The notes beneath the pieces were generated by a model. It did not search any database. It was not told the origin of the DNA and worked only from the letters and a program-made list of their open reading frames with translations. From the NCBI RefSeq assembly GCF_035117555.1, contig NZ_JAYKPK010000003.1, positions 358,910-422,909 on the forward strand: DNA of 64,000 bases, read 5' to 3'. Below, in pieces: positions 1 to 8,606 of this stretch. Made by a program: the position numbers and the translations under genes. The stretch is from Yoonia sp035117555 (lineage in GTDB: Bacteria; Pseudomonadota; Alphaproteobacteria; Rhodobacterales; Rhodobacteraceae). Each line of letters opens with the position of its first letter. Position 1 is the first letter of the stretch.

Positions 1-1
1 C

Positions 2-1936
2 GCGGCGCTGACCACCTATCTGTCGCTGGCCGGTCGCTATTGCGTGCTGATGCCCAATACCGCGCGTGGTGGTGGCATTTCCCGCAAGATCACCAATGCC
101 GTGGACCGCAAAAAGCTGAAGGAAATCGCCGGTGAAATGACCGTGCCCGATGGCGCCGGTCTGATCATCCGCACCGCCGGGTCGCAACGCACCAAGGCGG
201 AAATCAAGCGCGATTACGAATATCTGCAACGGATGTGGGAACAGATTCGCGAACTCACGCTGAAATCCATCGCACCGGCGAAAATCTATGAAGAAGGCGA
301 TCTGATCAAACGTTCGATCCGCGATCTTTATTCCAAGGATATCGACGAGGTCATCGTCGCGGGCGAGGCGGGCTATCGCTCGGCCAAGGATTTCATGCGG
401 ATGATCATGCCGTCGCATGCCAAGAATGTGAAATTCTACGCCGAACAGATGCCGCTTTACGCGCGCTATCAGGTCGAAACCTATCTTGGCGGCATGTTCA
501 ACCCGACCGTACAACTGCCTTCGGGCGGCTATATCGTGATCGGCATCACAGAGGCTTTGGTCGCGATTGACGTCAACTCTGGTCGTGCCACCAAGGAAGG
601 GTCGATCGAACAGACTGCGCTGAAAACCAATCTTGAAGCTGCGGACGAAGTCGCGCGCCAATTGCGTCTGCGCGACCTTGCGGGCCTGATCGTGATCGAT
701 TTCATTGATATGGACGAACGCAAGAACAATGCATCTGTCGAAAAACGCTTCAAAGAGGCGCTGAAAACCGACCGGGCGCGGATTCAGGTGGGCCGGATTT
801 CCGGTTTCGGCCTGATGGAAATGTCGCGCCAGCGCCTGCGCCCCGGCATGCTGGAAGCCACGACACAGATGTGCCCGCATTGCCATGGCACGGGTCTGTT
901 GCGGTCCGACGATAACGTCGCCCTGTCGATCCTGCGTCAGCTGGAAGAAGAAGGCGTGCGCGCCCGCAGCAAAGAGGTGTTGGTCCGCGCGCCCATCGCC
1001 ATCGCCAATTTCCTGATGAACGGCAAACGCGAAAACATCGCCGACGTCGAGGCACGCTATGGCATGTCGGTGCGGATCGAATGTGATCCGACGCTGATCT
1101 CGCCCGATTTTGTGGTCGAAAAGTTCAAAACCGCCACCCGCGTCGTGCCCGAAGCCGCACCGATCATCGCGAGCACCGTGATGATGGAGGAAGAAGAGGC
1201 CGATGATCTGATCATCGAAACCCCCGATGAGGATGAAGAACCCGTCACCCCGGCAGAAGTCGTCGAAGCGGCTGTGGCGCATGCCAACGACACCGGCAAT
1301 GGCGAAACCCGGCCCAAGCGCAAGCGCAGCCGTCGTCGGCGGCGCCGGTCCGGTGGTCCGCGTCAGGATGAGGGCAATGGCGAGGCTAACCACCAGACCG
1401 AAAACGGTGATCAGGTCGCAGCACCCGTGACGGAAGGGTCCGAGCCAGAGACTGCACCGGCTGAAAAGCCCAAGCGCAGCCGCACCTATACCCGCAAGAC
1501 GCCAAAGCCAGAAGTTGAAGCACAGCCAGAGGCAGCGCAAGCTGAGGCCGCGCCAGACCCCGTGGCAGAGGCGGAACCCGCCGCAGAGGTGAAAACCCGC
1601 GCCCCGCGCAAGCGCACGCCGCGCAAAACTGCAGCGCAAAAGGCGGCAGAAGCGGCTGAGGCTGCTGGTGAGACGCCCGCGCCAGAGGCGGAAAAGCCAA
1701 AGCCGCGCAGCCGCGCCAAGCCCAAAGCCAAGGTCGTGGCGGAAAAGGCAGAAGCGACCGAAGCTGACACGGTCACAGCAGAACCTGTTGTGACACCGCC
1801 AGTCGCGGAACCTGCGCCACAAGCAGAGCCCGCGCCACAAGCAGCCCAAGAGCAGACACCCGCCGCAGAGCCGGAGGCCGAAGACTCCGCGTCAGACAAA
1901 CCCCGCCGTAAAGGCTGGTGGTCACTGACCCGCTGA
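2..1936 (+). CDS. rne: Ribonuclease E, C-terminal part (5' end outside window)
   Basis: Endoribonuclease of the RNase E/G family, which starts mRNA decay and processes rRNA and tRNA precursors. The frame is open from base 2, so the N-terminal S1 region lies to the left of the window. Visible are the end of the S1-linked region, the DNase I-like catalytic segment (VIDFIDMDERKNN, about 235 codons in) and the zinc-link cysteines in CPHCHGTG that join protomers. The last 200 or so residues are an acidic, Ala/Pro/Glu-rich tail interrupted by Arg-rich patches (KRKRSRRRRRR), as expected for a disordered degradosome and RNA-binding tail. A hairpin terminator follows at once. Identification is secure; length cannot be judged. 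Confidence 0.95.
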   Translation, partial: AALTTYLSLAGRYCVLMPNTARGGGISRKITNAVDRKKLKEIAGEMTVPDGAGLIIRTAGSQRTKAEIKRDYEYLQRMWEQIRELTLKSIAPAKIYEEGDLIKRSIRDLYSKDIDEVIVAGEAGYRSAKDFMRMIMPSHAKNVKFYAEQMPLYARYQVETYLGGMFNPTVQLPSGGYIVIGITEALVAIDVNSGRATKEGSIEQTALKTNLEAADEVARQLRLRDLAGLIVIDFIDMDERKNNASVEKRFKEALKTDRARIQVGRISGFGLMEMSRQRLRPGMLEATTQMCPHCHGTGLLRSDDNVALSILRQLEEEGVRARSKEVLVRAPIAIANFLMNGKRENIADVEARYGMSVRIECDPTLISPDFVVEKFKTATRVVPEAAPIIASTVMMEEEEADDLIIETPDEDEEPVTPAEVVEAAVAHANDTGNGETRPKRKRSRRRRRRSGGPRQDEGNGEANHQTENGDQVAAPVTEGSEPETAPAEKPKRSRTYTRKTPKPEVEAQPEAAQAEAAPDPVAEAEPAAEVKTRAPRKRTPRKTAAQKAAEAAEAAGETPAPEAEKPKPRSRAKPKAKVVAEKAEATEADTVTAEPVVTPPVAEPAPQAEPAPQAAQEQTPAAEPEAEDSASDKPRRKGWWSLTR

Positions 1937-1942
1937 ACCACC

Positions 1943-1975
1943 AACGCCGCCCCTGTCACCGGGGGCGGCGTTTTG
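1943..1975 (+). terminator. Rho-independent terminator after rne
   Basis: An 11-bp GC-rich stem (aacgccgcccc with ggggcggcgtt) encloses an 8-nt loop and is followed by a short T run, 6 bases after the rne stop codon. Confidence 0.85.
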
Positions 1976-2073
1976 CGTTGCCATTGCGGCATTCGTGTCT
2001 TCTTTTTTCCAAAAATACTTCGGGGTGAGGCGCGGCACGCGCCGAGGGGCAGCGCCCCTGACAACGCCCGCAA

Positions 2074-2301
2074 TCAGCCTTTACGGATCAGATAGATCTG
2101 CCCATCCTCACCATCGCGGCAGTCCAGCAAGACATGCCCGGCTTCCGCGCAGAAATGCGGCACATCGACAATCGCCGCCGGATCATCGGCCAGCATGCGC
2201 AGCACCTGACCCGCGGCCAGCGGCACAAGCCGTTTGCGGGCCTTCAGCACCGGCAAAGGGCAGAGCAATCCACGGGCATCAAGATCGGCATCATGTATCA
2301 T
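2074..2301 (-). CDS. TusA/SirA-like sulfurtransferase
   Basis: A 75-residue protein of the TusA (SirA/YedF) family, small sulfur carriers that pass persulfide sulfur for tRNA thiolation or molybdenum cofactor biosynthesis. The family signature is near the N-terminus: DARGLLCPLPVLKARKRL, with the sulfur-carrying Cys in the CPLP motif at about residue 14. Length matches the family. It is divergent from ccdA. Which sulfur pathway it serves cannot be told from sequence. Confidence 0.85.
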   Translation of the reverse strand: MIHDADLDARGLLCPLPVLKARKRLVPLAAGQVLRMLADDPAAIVDVPHFCAEAGHVLLDCRDGEDGQIYLIRKG

Positions 2302-2394
2302 GACCCGGAATTAGGATGCATGTTTCACTTTGTCCACCAAGATGTGACGCATCCCCCCGTGACGATGCCGGATCACTGCGATAGGAACCACAGG

Positions 2395-3150
2395 ATGTTG
2401 GATACAAGCCTGATCTTCGATGCCGGACTGATCCCGGCACTTCTGGTCGCTTTGGCGGCGGGCGTGCTGTCGTTTCTCAGCCCCTGCGTGCTGCCGGTGG
2501 TGCCGCCCTATCTGGCCTATATGGGCGGCGTCTCAGTCAGCGAGATGGAAACCACGCGCAACGCCCGGCGGCGGGTCTTTGTCGCGGCGCTGTTCTTTGT
2601 GCTGGGCCTGTCGACGGTGTTCCTGCTGCTCGGCATCGCCTTTTCCACCATGGGGCGGATGCTGCTTGGCGTGCAGGAATATTTCGTCCTTGTCGCGGGT
2701 CTGGTTGTGATGATCCTCGGCGCGCATTTCGTGGGCGTCTACCGGATCGGTTTTCTGGACCGCGAGGCGCGGATCGATGCGGGCGACAAGGGCGGATCGG
2801 CCTTTGGTGCCTATCTGCTGGGCCTCGCCTTTGCCTTTGGCTGGACGCCCTGTCTGGGGCCAGTGCTGGGCGCGATCCTCAGCCTTGCCGCGTCAGAGGC
2901 CGATGTCAGCCGGGGCACATTTCTGCTCGGCGCCTATGCGATTGGCCTTGGCATTCCCTTCCTGTTGGTTGCAGCATTCTTCCCAAGGCTGAAGGGTGTC
3001 ATGGGCTGGATGAAACGCCACATGCGCCAGATCGAGGCGACATCCGGTCTGCTACTCTGGACTGTTGGGCTGATGATGATCACCGGGCAATTTGCGGCAT
3101 TCAGCTATTGGTTGTTGGAACGCTTTCCATTACTCGCCACCGTGGGTTAA
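2395..3150 (+). CDS. ccdA: Cytochrome c biogenesis protein CcdA
   Basis: Inner-membrane thiol-disulfide carrier (DsbD membrane-domain family) that passes electrons from cytoplasmic thioredoxin to periplasmic partners in cytochrome c maturation. The 251-residue protein has about six hydrophobic segments. The redox cysteines sit in LSPCVLPVVPPY in the first segment and GWTPCLGP in the fourth. I chose the ATG at 2395 because the open frame upstream is hydrophilic and overlaps the divergent tusA-like gene, while translation from here begins directly before the first membrane segment. Confidence 0.93.
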   Translation: MLDTSLIFDAGLIPALLVALAAGVLSFLSPCVLPVVPPYLAYMGGVSVSEMETTRNARRRVFVAALFFVLGLSTVFLLLGIAFSTMGRMLLGVQEYFVLVAGLVVMILGAHFVGVYRIGFLDREARIDAGDKGGSAFGAYLLGLAFAFGWTPCLGPVLGAILSLAASEADVSRGTFLLGAYAIGLGIPFLLVAAFFPRLKGVMGWMKRHMRQIEATSGLLLWTVGLMMITGQFAAFSYWLLERFPLLATVG

Positions 3151-3177
3151 ACTCGGTGTCGTGGTAAACGGGAACAG

Positions 3178-4458
3178 GTGGCGATGACCAAGGACAAGAC
3201 GCGCGTCAGCCGCCGCCGGGTGTTCCATATTCCGGGCTATGACCCGATCCATCCGCGCCGTTACCGCGAACTTTATCGCAGTGAAGGCGCCGCACAGGCG
3301 CAGATCAGCGGTTATGGTATCGCGGTGCAGGCCGGATCTGTGGGCGACGGGTTTCATTGGATAGTGCAAAGCGACACCGCAGGCCAGAAGGTCGAAGCCC
3401 GGATCGATGTGCTGGTCTGGTCCGACATCGTGCGCGACAGCATGGCGCAATCCATATGGGCAACCTATCGCCAGCTTTTCCTGACCGCATGGATCTATAT
3501 CAGCACCGGCACATTGCGGCGCTTGATGTGGATGCGCAAAGGGCCGGTGATTGCGGCACTTTATCCGGTTGGCGTGCTTTTGGCGCAATTGGTGATGGCT
3601 GTGCTGATAGGCTGGCTGCTGGGGCGGCTTGCAGAGGCGGGGTTGAACGGCGCTGTCACTGCTCTGGGCCTCGGCGGCGGTATCGTCGCTGCGGGTATCG
3701 GCTGGCTGGCCTTTGCCGTCAAACTGGGCATTCTTGGTGGCGCCGCCGTGGTCCTGTTGCGTTGGTTCAAGGCGCAGGACAATCGGATTTTCGCGCATTA
3801 TCTGATGCATGATTATGCATTCAGTTCACAATATTGGGGCGCGACCCCGCCCGCGCTGAAAGCCCGTCTTGCGGTATTCACCGATCAGATCGCCACGGCC
3901 TTGCAAGGTGACAGCGATGAAGTCCTGATCGTCGGCCATTCCTCGGGCGCACATTTGGCGGTGCATGTGATTGCCGATCTGATCCGCGCGGGCCATGTCC
4001 CTGCGGATGGGCCGAAACTGGGGTTCCTGTCGCTGGGGCAGGTGGTGCCGATGGTGTCTTTCCTGCCCAAAGCGCGGCAGTTGCGCGCCGATCTGGCCTA
4101 TCTGGCCACCCAGGACGCCCTGACCTGGGTCGATGTCACAGCTCCCGGCGATGGCTGCTGTTTCGCGCTATGTGATCCGGTGGCGGTCAGTGGCGTCACA
4201 CCGCCGGGCAAACAATGGCCGCTGGTGATCTCGGCGGCCTTTACCCAGACGCTATCCGCCGCGCGTTGGAAAACCTTGCGCTGGCGGTTTTTCCGGCTGC
4301 ATTTTCAATATCTTTGCGCCTTTGATCAGCCGAAGGATTATGATTATTTCCAGATCACTGCCGGGCCAGTGACCCTATCGGATCGTTTCCGGGATCGTGC
4401 GCCATCGAAATCGCGTATCGATGTGCCGGTGTCGAAATATACCTCGCTTGCGCCATGA
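3178..4458 (+). CDS. Membrane protein with alpha/beta-hydrolase-like domain
   Basis: A 426-residue protein of unknown function. The start is a GTG after ggaacagg; an ATG two codons on (3184) is equally possible. Residues about 120-200 contain two or three strongly hydrophobic segments. The C-terminal half carries VLIVGHSSGAHLAVHV, a nucleophile-elbow motif (GHSSG) typical of serine alpha/beta hydrolases. No other catalytic residue can be assigned with confidence. Its stop overlaps the P450 start by 4 bp (ATGA), so the two are probably translationally coupled and may act on a shared hydrophobic substrate; that link is inference. Confidence 0.7.
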   Translation: MAMTKDKTRVSRRRVFHIPGYDPIHPRRYRELYRSEGAAQAQISGYGIAVQAGSVGDGFHWIVQSDTAGQKVEARIDVLVWSDIVRDSMAQSIWATYRQLFLTAWIYISTGTLRRLMWMRKGPVIAALYPVGVLLAQLVMAVLIGWLLGRLAEAGLNGAVTALGLGGGIVAAGIGWLAFAVKLGILGGAAVVLLRWFKAQDNRIFAHYLMHDYAFSSQYWGATPPALKARLAVFTDQIATALQGDSDEVLIVGHSSGAHLAVHVIADLIRAGHVPADGPKLGFLSLGQVVPMVSFLPKARQLRADLAYLATQDALTWVDVTAPGDGCCFALCDPVAVSGVTPPGKQWPLVISAAFTQTLSAARWKTLRWRFFRLHFQYLCAFDQPKDYDYFQITAGPVTLSDRFRDRAPSKSRIDVPVSKYTSLAP

Positions 4459-5819
4459 ATGATCTGCCGCCAAAACCGGTGCCGCGCGCAGATAAAGTGT
4501 CGCTCTGGCGGTATCTGCGTTTGTTCCGGCAGGATATTCTGTCGGCGCAGCCGGCGCGGCTCTATCGGGCATGGATGGCGGAGTTCCGCACGCCGTTCTT
4601 TCGCAGTTTCATGATCAACGATCCCAAATTGCTGCGCGAGGTGTTGAAGGACAACCCCGATGACTATCCCAAATCTGACCGGATCGGTGCGGGGTTGCGG
4701 CCTTTGCTGGGGGACAGCGTGTTCCTGACCAATGGCGCGCAATGGAAAGCGCAACGCCGGATCATTGACCCCGCATTTGAGGGCGGGCGGCTGCGTGATA
4801 CTTTTCCCGGCATCGTCGCGGCGGGGCAGGCGGGCTGCGCACGTCTGAACGCGCTGGCAGATGGCAGGCCGCAGCTGATCGATGCAGAGGCAAGCCATAT
4901 CGCGGCTGATGTGATTTTCCGCACATTATTCTCGATCCCGATCGAGGATGCCACTGCGCAAGAGGTTTACCAAAGGTTTCAGGCCTATCAACAGGCGCAG
5001 CCGATCCTGAACCTGGCCGCCTTTCTGCCCGGTCCGCGCTGGATGCCCCGGTTTTTCCGGCGCGGTGTGCGGCGGCAGGCAAGCGCGATCCGCCGGTTGA
5101 TCGCCGATCTGACACAGGCCCGGCTGGACCTGATTGCCGCTGGCACAGCACCCGATGATCTGGCAACCAAGATCATGACAACGCCGGACCCGCAGACGGG
5201 CAAGGTTTTCAGCAAAGGCGAAATGGTCGATCAGGTCGCGATTTTCTTTCTGGCGGGGCATGAAACCAGCGCCTCGGCTTTGGCATGGGCGCTCTATCTG
5301 CTGGCGACGCATCCTGACTGGCAAGACAGGGTCGCGGCAGAGGCTGCGGGTTTCACCGGCCAATTCAGCGATCTGTCGAAACTGGCGGTGACGCGCGATG
5401 TCTTTCGTGAGGCATTGCGCCTTTATCCGCCCGTGCCGATGATGGTGCGCGAAGCGAGCACCGCCGCGCGGTTTCGTGACCGTGCTGTGCCAAAAGGCGC
5501 GCAGATCGTGTTGTCGCCTTGGCATCTGCACCGGCATGAGCGGATCTGGGACAATCCTGATGGGTTTGACCCCGCGCGCTGGCAGGACCCGACCAGCAAA
5601 ACGGCGCAGCGCGATGGTTATATGCCGTTTTCTGCCGGGCCGCGCGTCTGCACCGGGGCAGGCTTTGCTATGATCGAAGGTGTTGTCTTGCTGGCGCAAT
5701 TGGTGGAGCAATTCCGGTTTGATCCGGTGGCAGGGCAGGTGCCGGTGCCAGCGGCACATCTGACGGTGCGGGCCAAACACGGGATCAGCCTGTCGATCCG
5801 CCAGCGTGCCAAAGTGTGA
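4455..5819 (+). CDS. Cytochrome P450
   Basis: Heme-thiolate monooxygenase of 454 residues. Family landmarks are in order: the I-helix oxygen-activation motif AGHETSA, the K-helix ExxR motif in EALRLYPPVP, and the heme-binding loop FSAGPRVCTGAGFA with the thiolate Cys at residue 399. No N-terminal membrane anchor is visible, so it is likely soluble and dependent on separate ferredoxin and reductase partners, none of which are encoded nearby. The substrate is unknown. It overlaps the upstream hydrolase-like gene by 4 bp. Confidence 0.93.
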   Translation: MNDLPPKPVPRADKVSLWRYLRLFRQDILSAQPARLYRAWMAEFRTPFFRSFMINDPKLLREVLKDNPDDYPKSDRIGAGLRPLLGDSVFLTNGAQWKAQRRIIDPAFEGGRLRDTFPGIVAAGQAGCARLNALADGRPQLIDAEASHIAADVIFRTLFSIPIEDATAQEVYQRFQAYQQAQPILNLAAFLPGPRWMPRFFRRGVRRQASAIRRLIADLTQARLDLIAAGTAPDDLATKIMTTPDPQTGKVFSKGEMVDQVAIFFLAGHETSASALAWALYLLATHPDWQDRVAAEAAGFTGQFSDLSKLAVTRDVFREALRLYPPVPMMVREASTAARFRDRAVPKGAQIVLSPWHLHRHERIWDNPDGFDPARWQDPTSKTAQRDGYMPFSAGPRVCTGAGFAMIEGVVLLAQLVEQFRFDPVAGQVPVPAAHLTVRAKHGISLSIRQRAKV

Positions 5820-5983
5820 CGAAAAAAACGCGGCGGGCGGCCTGAAATCAGTCAGAAATGTGGCGTTGACTGCGCGGCGCGGTGCCGCCAAACAAGCGGT
5901 TGTTGGCCTGCGCAACCCGGCCCTATTGTTGACAGGTAAAAGCTAGTCATACATATAGAAGGAAATCGTTTACGGAGGATACG

Positions 5984-6229
5984 ATGACTATTGCAGTGCC
6001 AGGATCTTCTTTACAGGCTTGGCGGCGTCTGTTTGGGCGTAAACCGCAAAAAGATCATATTTCTAACGTGAAAAAGACGTTATCTGCGCGGGATGTCGCC
6101 AGATTATTCGACAAATCAGTGCCGAAAGCAGCGAATAAGTCTGCCGAACCGGCCAAGCTGAATGATGCGGAAAAGCGTGAACGCGCGACATTGTCGTCTT
6201 TGCGCGGTGCGCTTTATTCGAAAGACTGA
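5984..6229 (+). CDS. Hypothetical 81-residue protein
   Basis: A small basic protein, MTIAVPGSSLQAWRRLFGRK at the start, with no domain that I recognise. The ATG follows a good ribosome-binding site (ggagg, about 8 bases upstream), which is the main argument that it is real. Its last 16 bases overlap the end of the convergent ribbon-helix-helix gene. Confidence 0.5.
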   Translation: MTIAVPGSSLQAWRRLFGRKPQKDHISNVKKTLSARDVARLFDKSVPKAANKSAEPAKLNDAEKRERATLSSLRGALYSKD

Positions 6230-6447
6230 ATGCGGGCCAGACAGCGTTCCAACACATGAATGCGGATCGCAGAGGCGAGGCCGATATCCCCGCGGTTTGC
6301 ATCAATTTCTGCCGCCAAGCCATTGATTGTCTTGTGATCTTCTGCGGCGATATTGCAGAACGTTTTCCAGAATATATCTTCCAGCGTGACGCTGGTGCGA
6401 TGGCCCCGCAGGGTCAGTGACCTTTTTGCGGGGCGTTGATGGGTCAA
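6214..6447 (-). CDS. Ribbon-helix-helix domain protein
   Basis: A 77-residue protein resembling the RHH_4-type family common downstream of fumC in Rhodobacteraceae: KRSLTLRGHRTSVTLEDIFW is the strand plus first helix, and NGLAAEIDANRG the second. It probably binds DNA as a dimer. Translation starts at a TTG directly after the TAA of the DUF4169 gene; gaggatgag just upstream serves as ribosome-binding site. No ATG is available in frame. It is the last gene of the fumC operon. Confidence 0.8.
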   Translation of the reverse strand: MTHQRPAKRSLTLRGHRTSVTLEDIFWKTFCNIAAEDHKTINGLAAEIDANRGDIGLASAIRIHVLERCLARIQSFE

Positions 6448-6624
6448 TTACTCATCCTCGAATTTAAGCTGCGACAATCTGTCGCTGGCTTGCTGGACGC
6501 GGGCCGCATCCAGCACCCGCTCGGCCTTGGTCCGGCCAAAGCGGATGGCATTTTCATCTGCCTTGGCCTTGTCCGCCGCGCGATCACGGGTCTTGCGCGC
6601 TTTGTTCAGATTGATCAGCTTCAC
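6448..6624 (-). CDS. DUF4169 family protein
   Basis: A 58-residue highly charged protein, VKLINLNKARKTRDRAADKA followed by ENAIRFGRTKAE, typical of DUF4169, a family of unknown function found with fumC in alphaproteobacteria. The GTG start overlaps the fumC stop (GTGA), indicating translational coupling. It is probably mostly helical. Confidence 0.8.
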   Translation of the reverse strand: MKLINLNKARKTRDRAADKAKADENAIRFGRTKAERVLDAARVQQASDRLSQLKFEDE

Positions 6625-8012
6625 TTCGGTCCGATCATGTCTTCGGGGCGCACGACCTTGTCGAATGTCGCTTCATCCACAAAGCCCAGCTTGATCGCTT
6701 CTTCCTTCAGCGTCGTGCCGTTCTTATGCGCCGTCTTTGCTACCGTGGTCGCGTTATCATAGCCGATGGTGGGGGCAAGTGCTGTGACCAGCATCAGGGA
6801 TTCCCGCATCAGTTTTTCGATCCGTGTGCGGTCTGCCTGAATACCCGCGACGCAATTATCGGTGAAAGCCCCGGCAGAATCGCCCAGCAATTGCATGGAT
6901 TGCAGCACGTTATAGGCCATCATCGGTTTCATCACGTTCAGCTCAAAATGCCCTTGGCTCCCGGCGAACCCGACTGCCGCGTCATTGCCCATGACATGGG
7001 CGCAGACCTGGGTGATCGCCTCCACCTGGGTCGGGTTGACCTTGCCGGGCATGATGGATGATCCGGGTTCGTTTTCCGGCAGCATCAATTCGCCAAGGCC
7101 GCAGCGCGGGCCAGAGCCGAGCATGCGGATATCGCAGGCGATCTTGTAAAGGCTGGCAGCGACGGTTTTCAAAGCACCCGACATTTCGACAAGTGCGTCA
7201 TGCGCGGCCAATGCCTCAAATTTATTGGGTGCGGTGACAAAGGGCAGGCCGGTGATCTCGGCCATATGGGCGGCCACAGTCTCACCCCAGCCGACAGGGC
7301 TGTTCAGCCCGGTGCCGACCGCCGTGCCGCCTTGGGCGAGTTCATAGATCGCGGGCAGGGCGGATTTGATCCGGCGGATGCCCATGGCGACCTGATGGGT
7401 ATAGCCGGAAAATTCCTGCCCCAAGGTCAGCGGTGTCGCATCCATCGTATGGGTGCGGCCGATCTTGATGATGTCGCTGAATTCATCCTGCTTGGCGGCC
7501 AAGGCGGCATGCAGTTTTTCCAACCCCGGCAGCAGCACATCGCGCGCGGTCATCGCGATGGCGATATGCATGGCGGTGGGGAAAGTGTCGTTGGAGGATT
7601 GCCCCATATTCACATGGTCATTAGGGTGAATCGGGTCCTTCGATCCGATCACGCCGCCCAGCATTTCAATGGCGCGGTTGCTGATCACCTCATTGGCGTT
7701 CATATTCGATTGCGTGCCAGAGCCTGTCTGCCAGACCACCAGCGGGAAATGATCGTCGAGCTTGCCTGCCACGACCTCTGCAGCCGCCGCAATGATCGCA
7801 TCGGCCAGTTTTGCATCCAGCTTGCCACGGTCCTTGTTGGCAATTGCGCAGGCCTGTTTGATCACGCCCAAACCGCGCACGATGGCGACAGGCTGCTTTT
7901 CCCAGCCGATCGGGAAATTCAGAATCGAGCGTTGTGTCTGCGCGCCCCAATAGCGGTCCGCCTGGACCTCCAACGGGCCAAAGCTGTCGGTTTCTGTGCG
8001 GGTGGCGGTCAT
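6621..8012 (-). CDS. fumC: Class II fumarate hydratase
   Basis: Interconverts fumarate and L-malate in the TCA cycle; the iron-independent, oxygen-stable homotetrameric enzyme. 463 residues, the normal length. The fumarase/aspartase signature GSSIMPGKVNPTQ contains the catalytic serine loop; SGTQSNMNANEV and GRTHTMDATPLTLGQ are further substrate-site motifs. The start at 8012 gives MTATRTETDSFGPLEV, the family's usual N-terminus; a 20-residue in-frame extension upstream does not look like the family. It is first in an operon with DUF4169 and the ribbon-helix-helix gene. Confidence 0.97.
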   Translation of the reverse strand: MTATRTETDSFGPLEVQADRYWGAQTQRSILNFPIGWEKQPVAIVRGLGVIKQACAIANKDRGKLDAKLADAIIAAAAEVVAGKLDDHFPLVVWQTGSGTQSNMNANEVISNRAIEMLGGVIGSKDPIHPNDHVNMGQSSNDTFPTAMHIAIAMTARDVLLPGLEKLHAALAAKQDEFSDIIKIGRTHTMDATPLTLGQEFSGYTHQVAMGIRRIKSALPAIYELAQGGTAVGTGLNSPVGWGETVAAHMAEITGLPFVTAPNKFEALAAHDALVEMSGALKTVAASLYKIACDIRMLGSGPRCGLGELMLPENEPGSSIMPGKVNPTQVEAITQVCAHVMGNDAAVGFAGSQGHFELNVMKPMMAYNVLQSMQLLGDSAGAFTDNCVAGIQADRTRIEKLMRESLMLVTALAPTIGYDNATTVAKTAHKNGTTLKEEAIKLGFVDEATFDKVVRPEDMIGPK

Positions 8013-8078
8013 GACATGATCCTTCGGTTTTCGGGTTCCAAAGGGTTTTAGCAGCCGGTCAGGGGATCGCAAGCCGTG

Positions 8079-8543
8079 CTATTTGCGGAATTTGTCGAGG
8101 CTGACAACCTCTGCCTCTTTCCTTTCACCCGGTTTGGCGTCTTCGGGTTCGGCCATTTCATGCATCGGCGCTTCTGGTGCGGGCTTTTCATCCTGCGTCT
8201 CGAACCGCAGGCCGAATTCGACGGAAGGGTCCACGAAAGTCTTGATCGCGTCGTAAGGGATATAGAGCGTTTCGGGATTATCGCCGAAATTCAGCGTGAT
8301 GGTGAAACCTTCATCCGTGACGTCCAGATTGGCAAACCAATGCTGGATCACGACGGTCATTTCCCCCGGATAACGGTCTGACAGCCAATCGGCGATTTCA
8401 ACGTCAGGATGCATCGTATCGAAGGTGACAAAGAAATGGTGGCTGCCGGGCAAGCCATTCTGCGCAACGCCAGTCAGAACCTGCTGGATCAATCCGCGCA
8501 TGGCGCGATGCATCAGGTTTCCATAATCGATGGTATCAGGCAC
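8079..8543 (-). CDS. sspB: SspB-family ClpXP adaptor
   Basis: A 154-residue alphaproteobacterial SspB-like protein. These adaptors bind the tmRNA degradation tag and other substrates and deliver them to ClpXP. The N-terminal domain carries GSHHFFVTFDTMHPDVEI and GEMTVVIQHWFANLDV, the substrate-binding beta fold; the C-terminus is an acidic, Pro/Glu-rich linker ending in EVVSLDKFRK, consistent with the short ClpX-docking tail of the family. The permuted tmRNA gene that makes the tag is 2 kb away. Confidence 0.88.
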   Translation of the reverse strand: MPDTIDYGNLMHRAMRGLIQQVLTGVAQNGLPGSHHFFVTFDTMHPDVEIADWLSDRYPGEMTVVIQHWFANLDVTDEGFTITLNFGDNPETLYIPYDAIKTFVDPSVEFGLRFETQDEKPAPEAPMHEMAEPEDAKPGERKEAEVVSLDKFRK

Positions 8544-8606
8544 GGCGCTACTCCTTCGGAACTGCGCTTAGCATAGGGGATTCGGGCGGCATGAAAAGAG
8601 GTGACC

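Noticed and set aside
7200..8051. Long open frame on the plus strand inside fumC
   Set aside because: Antisense shadow of a well conserved enzyme; no family resemblance and low-complexity His/Arg/Gly composition.
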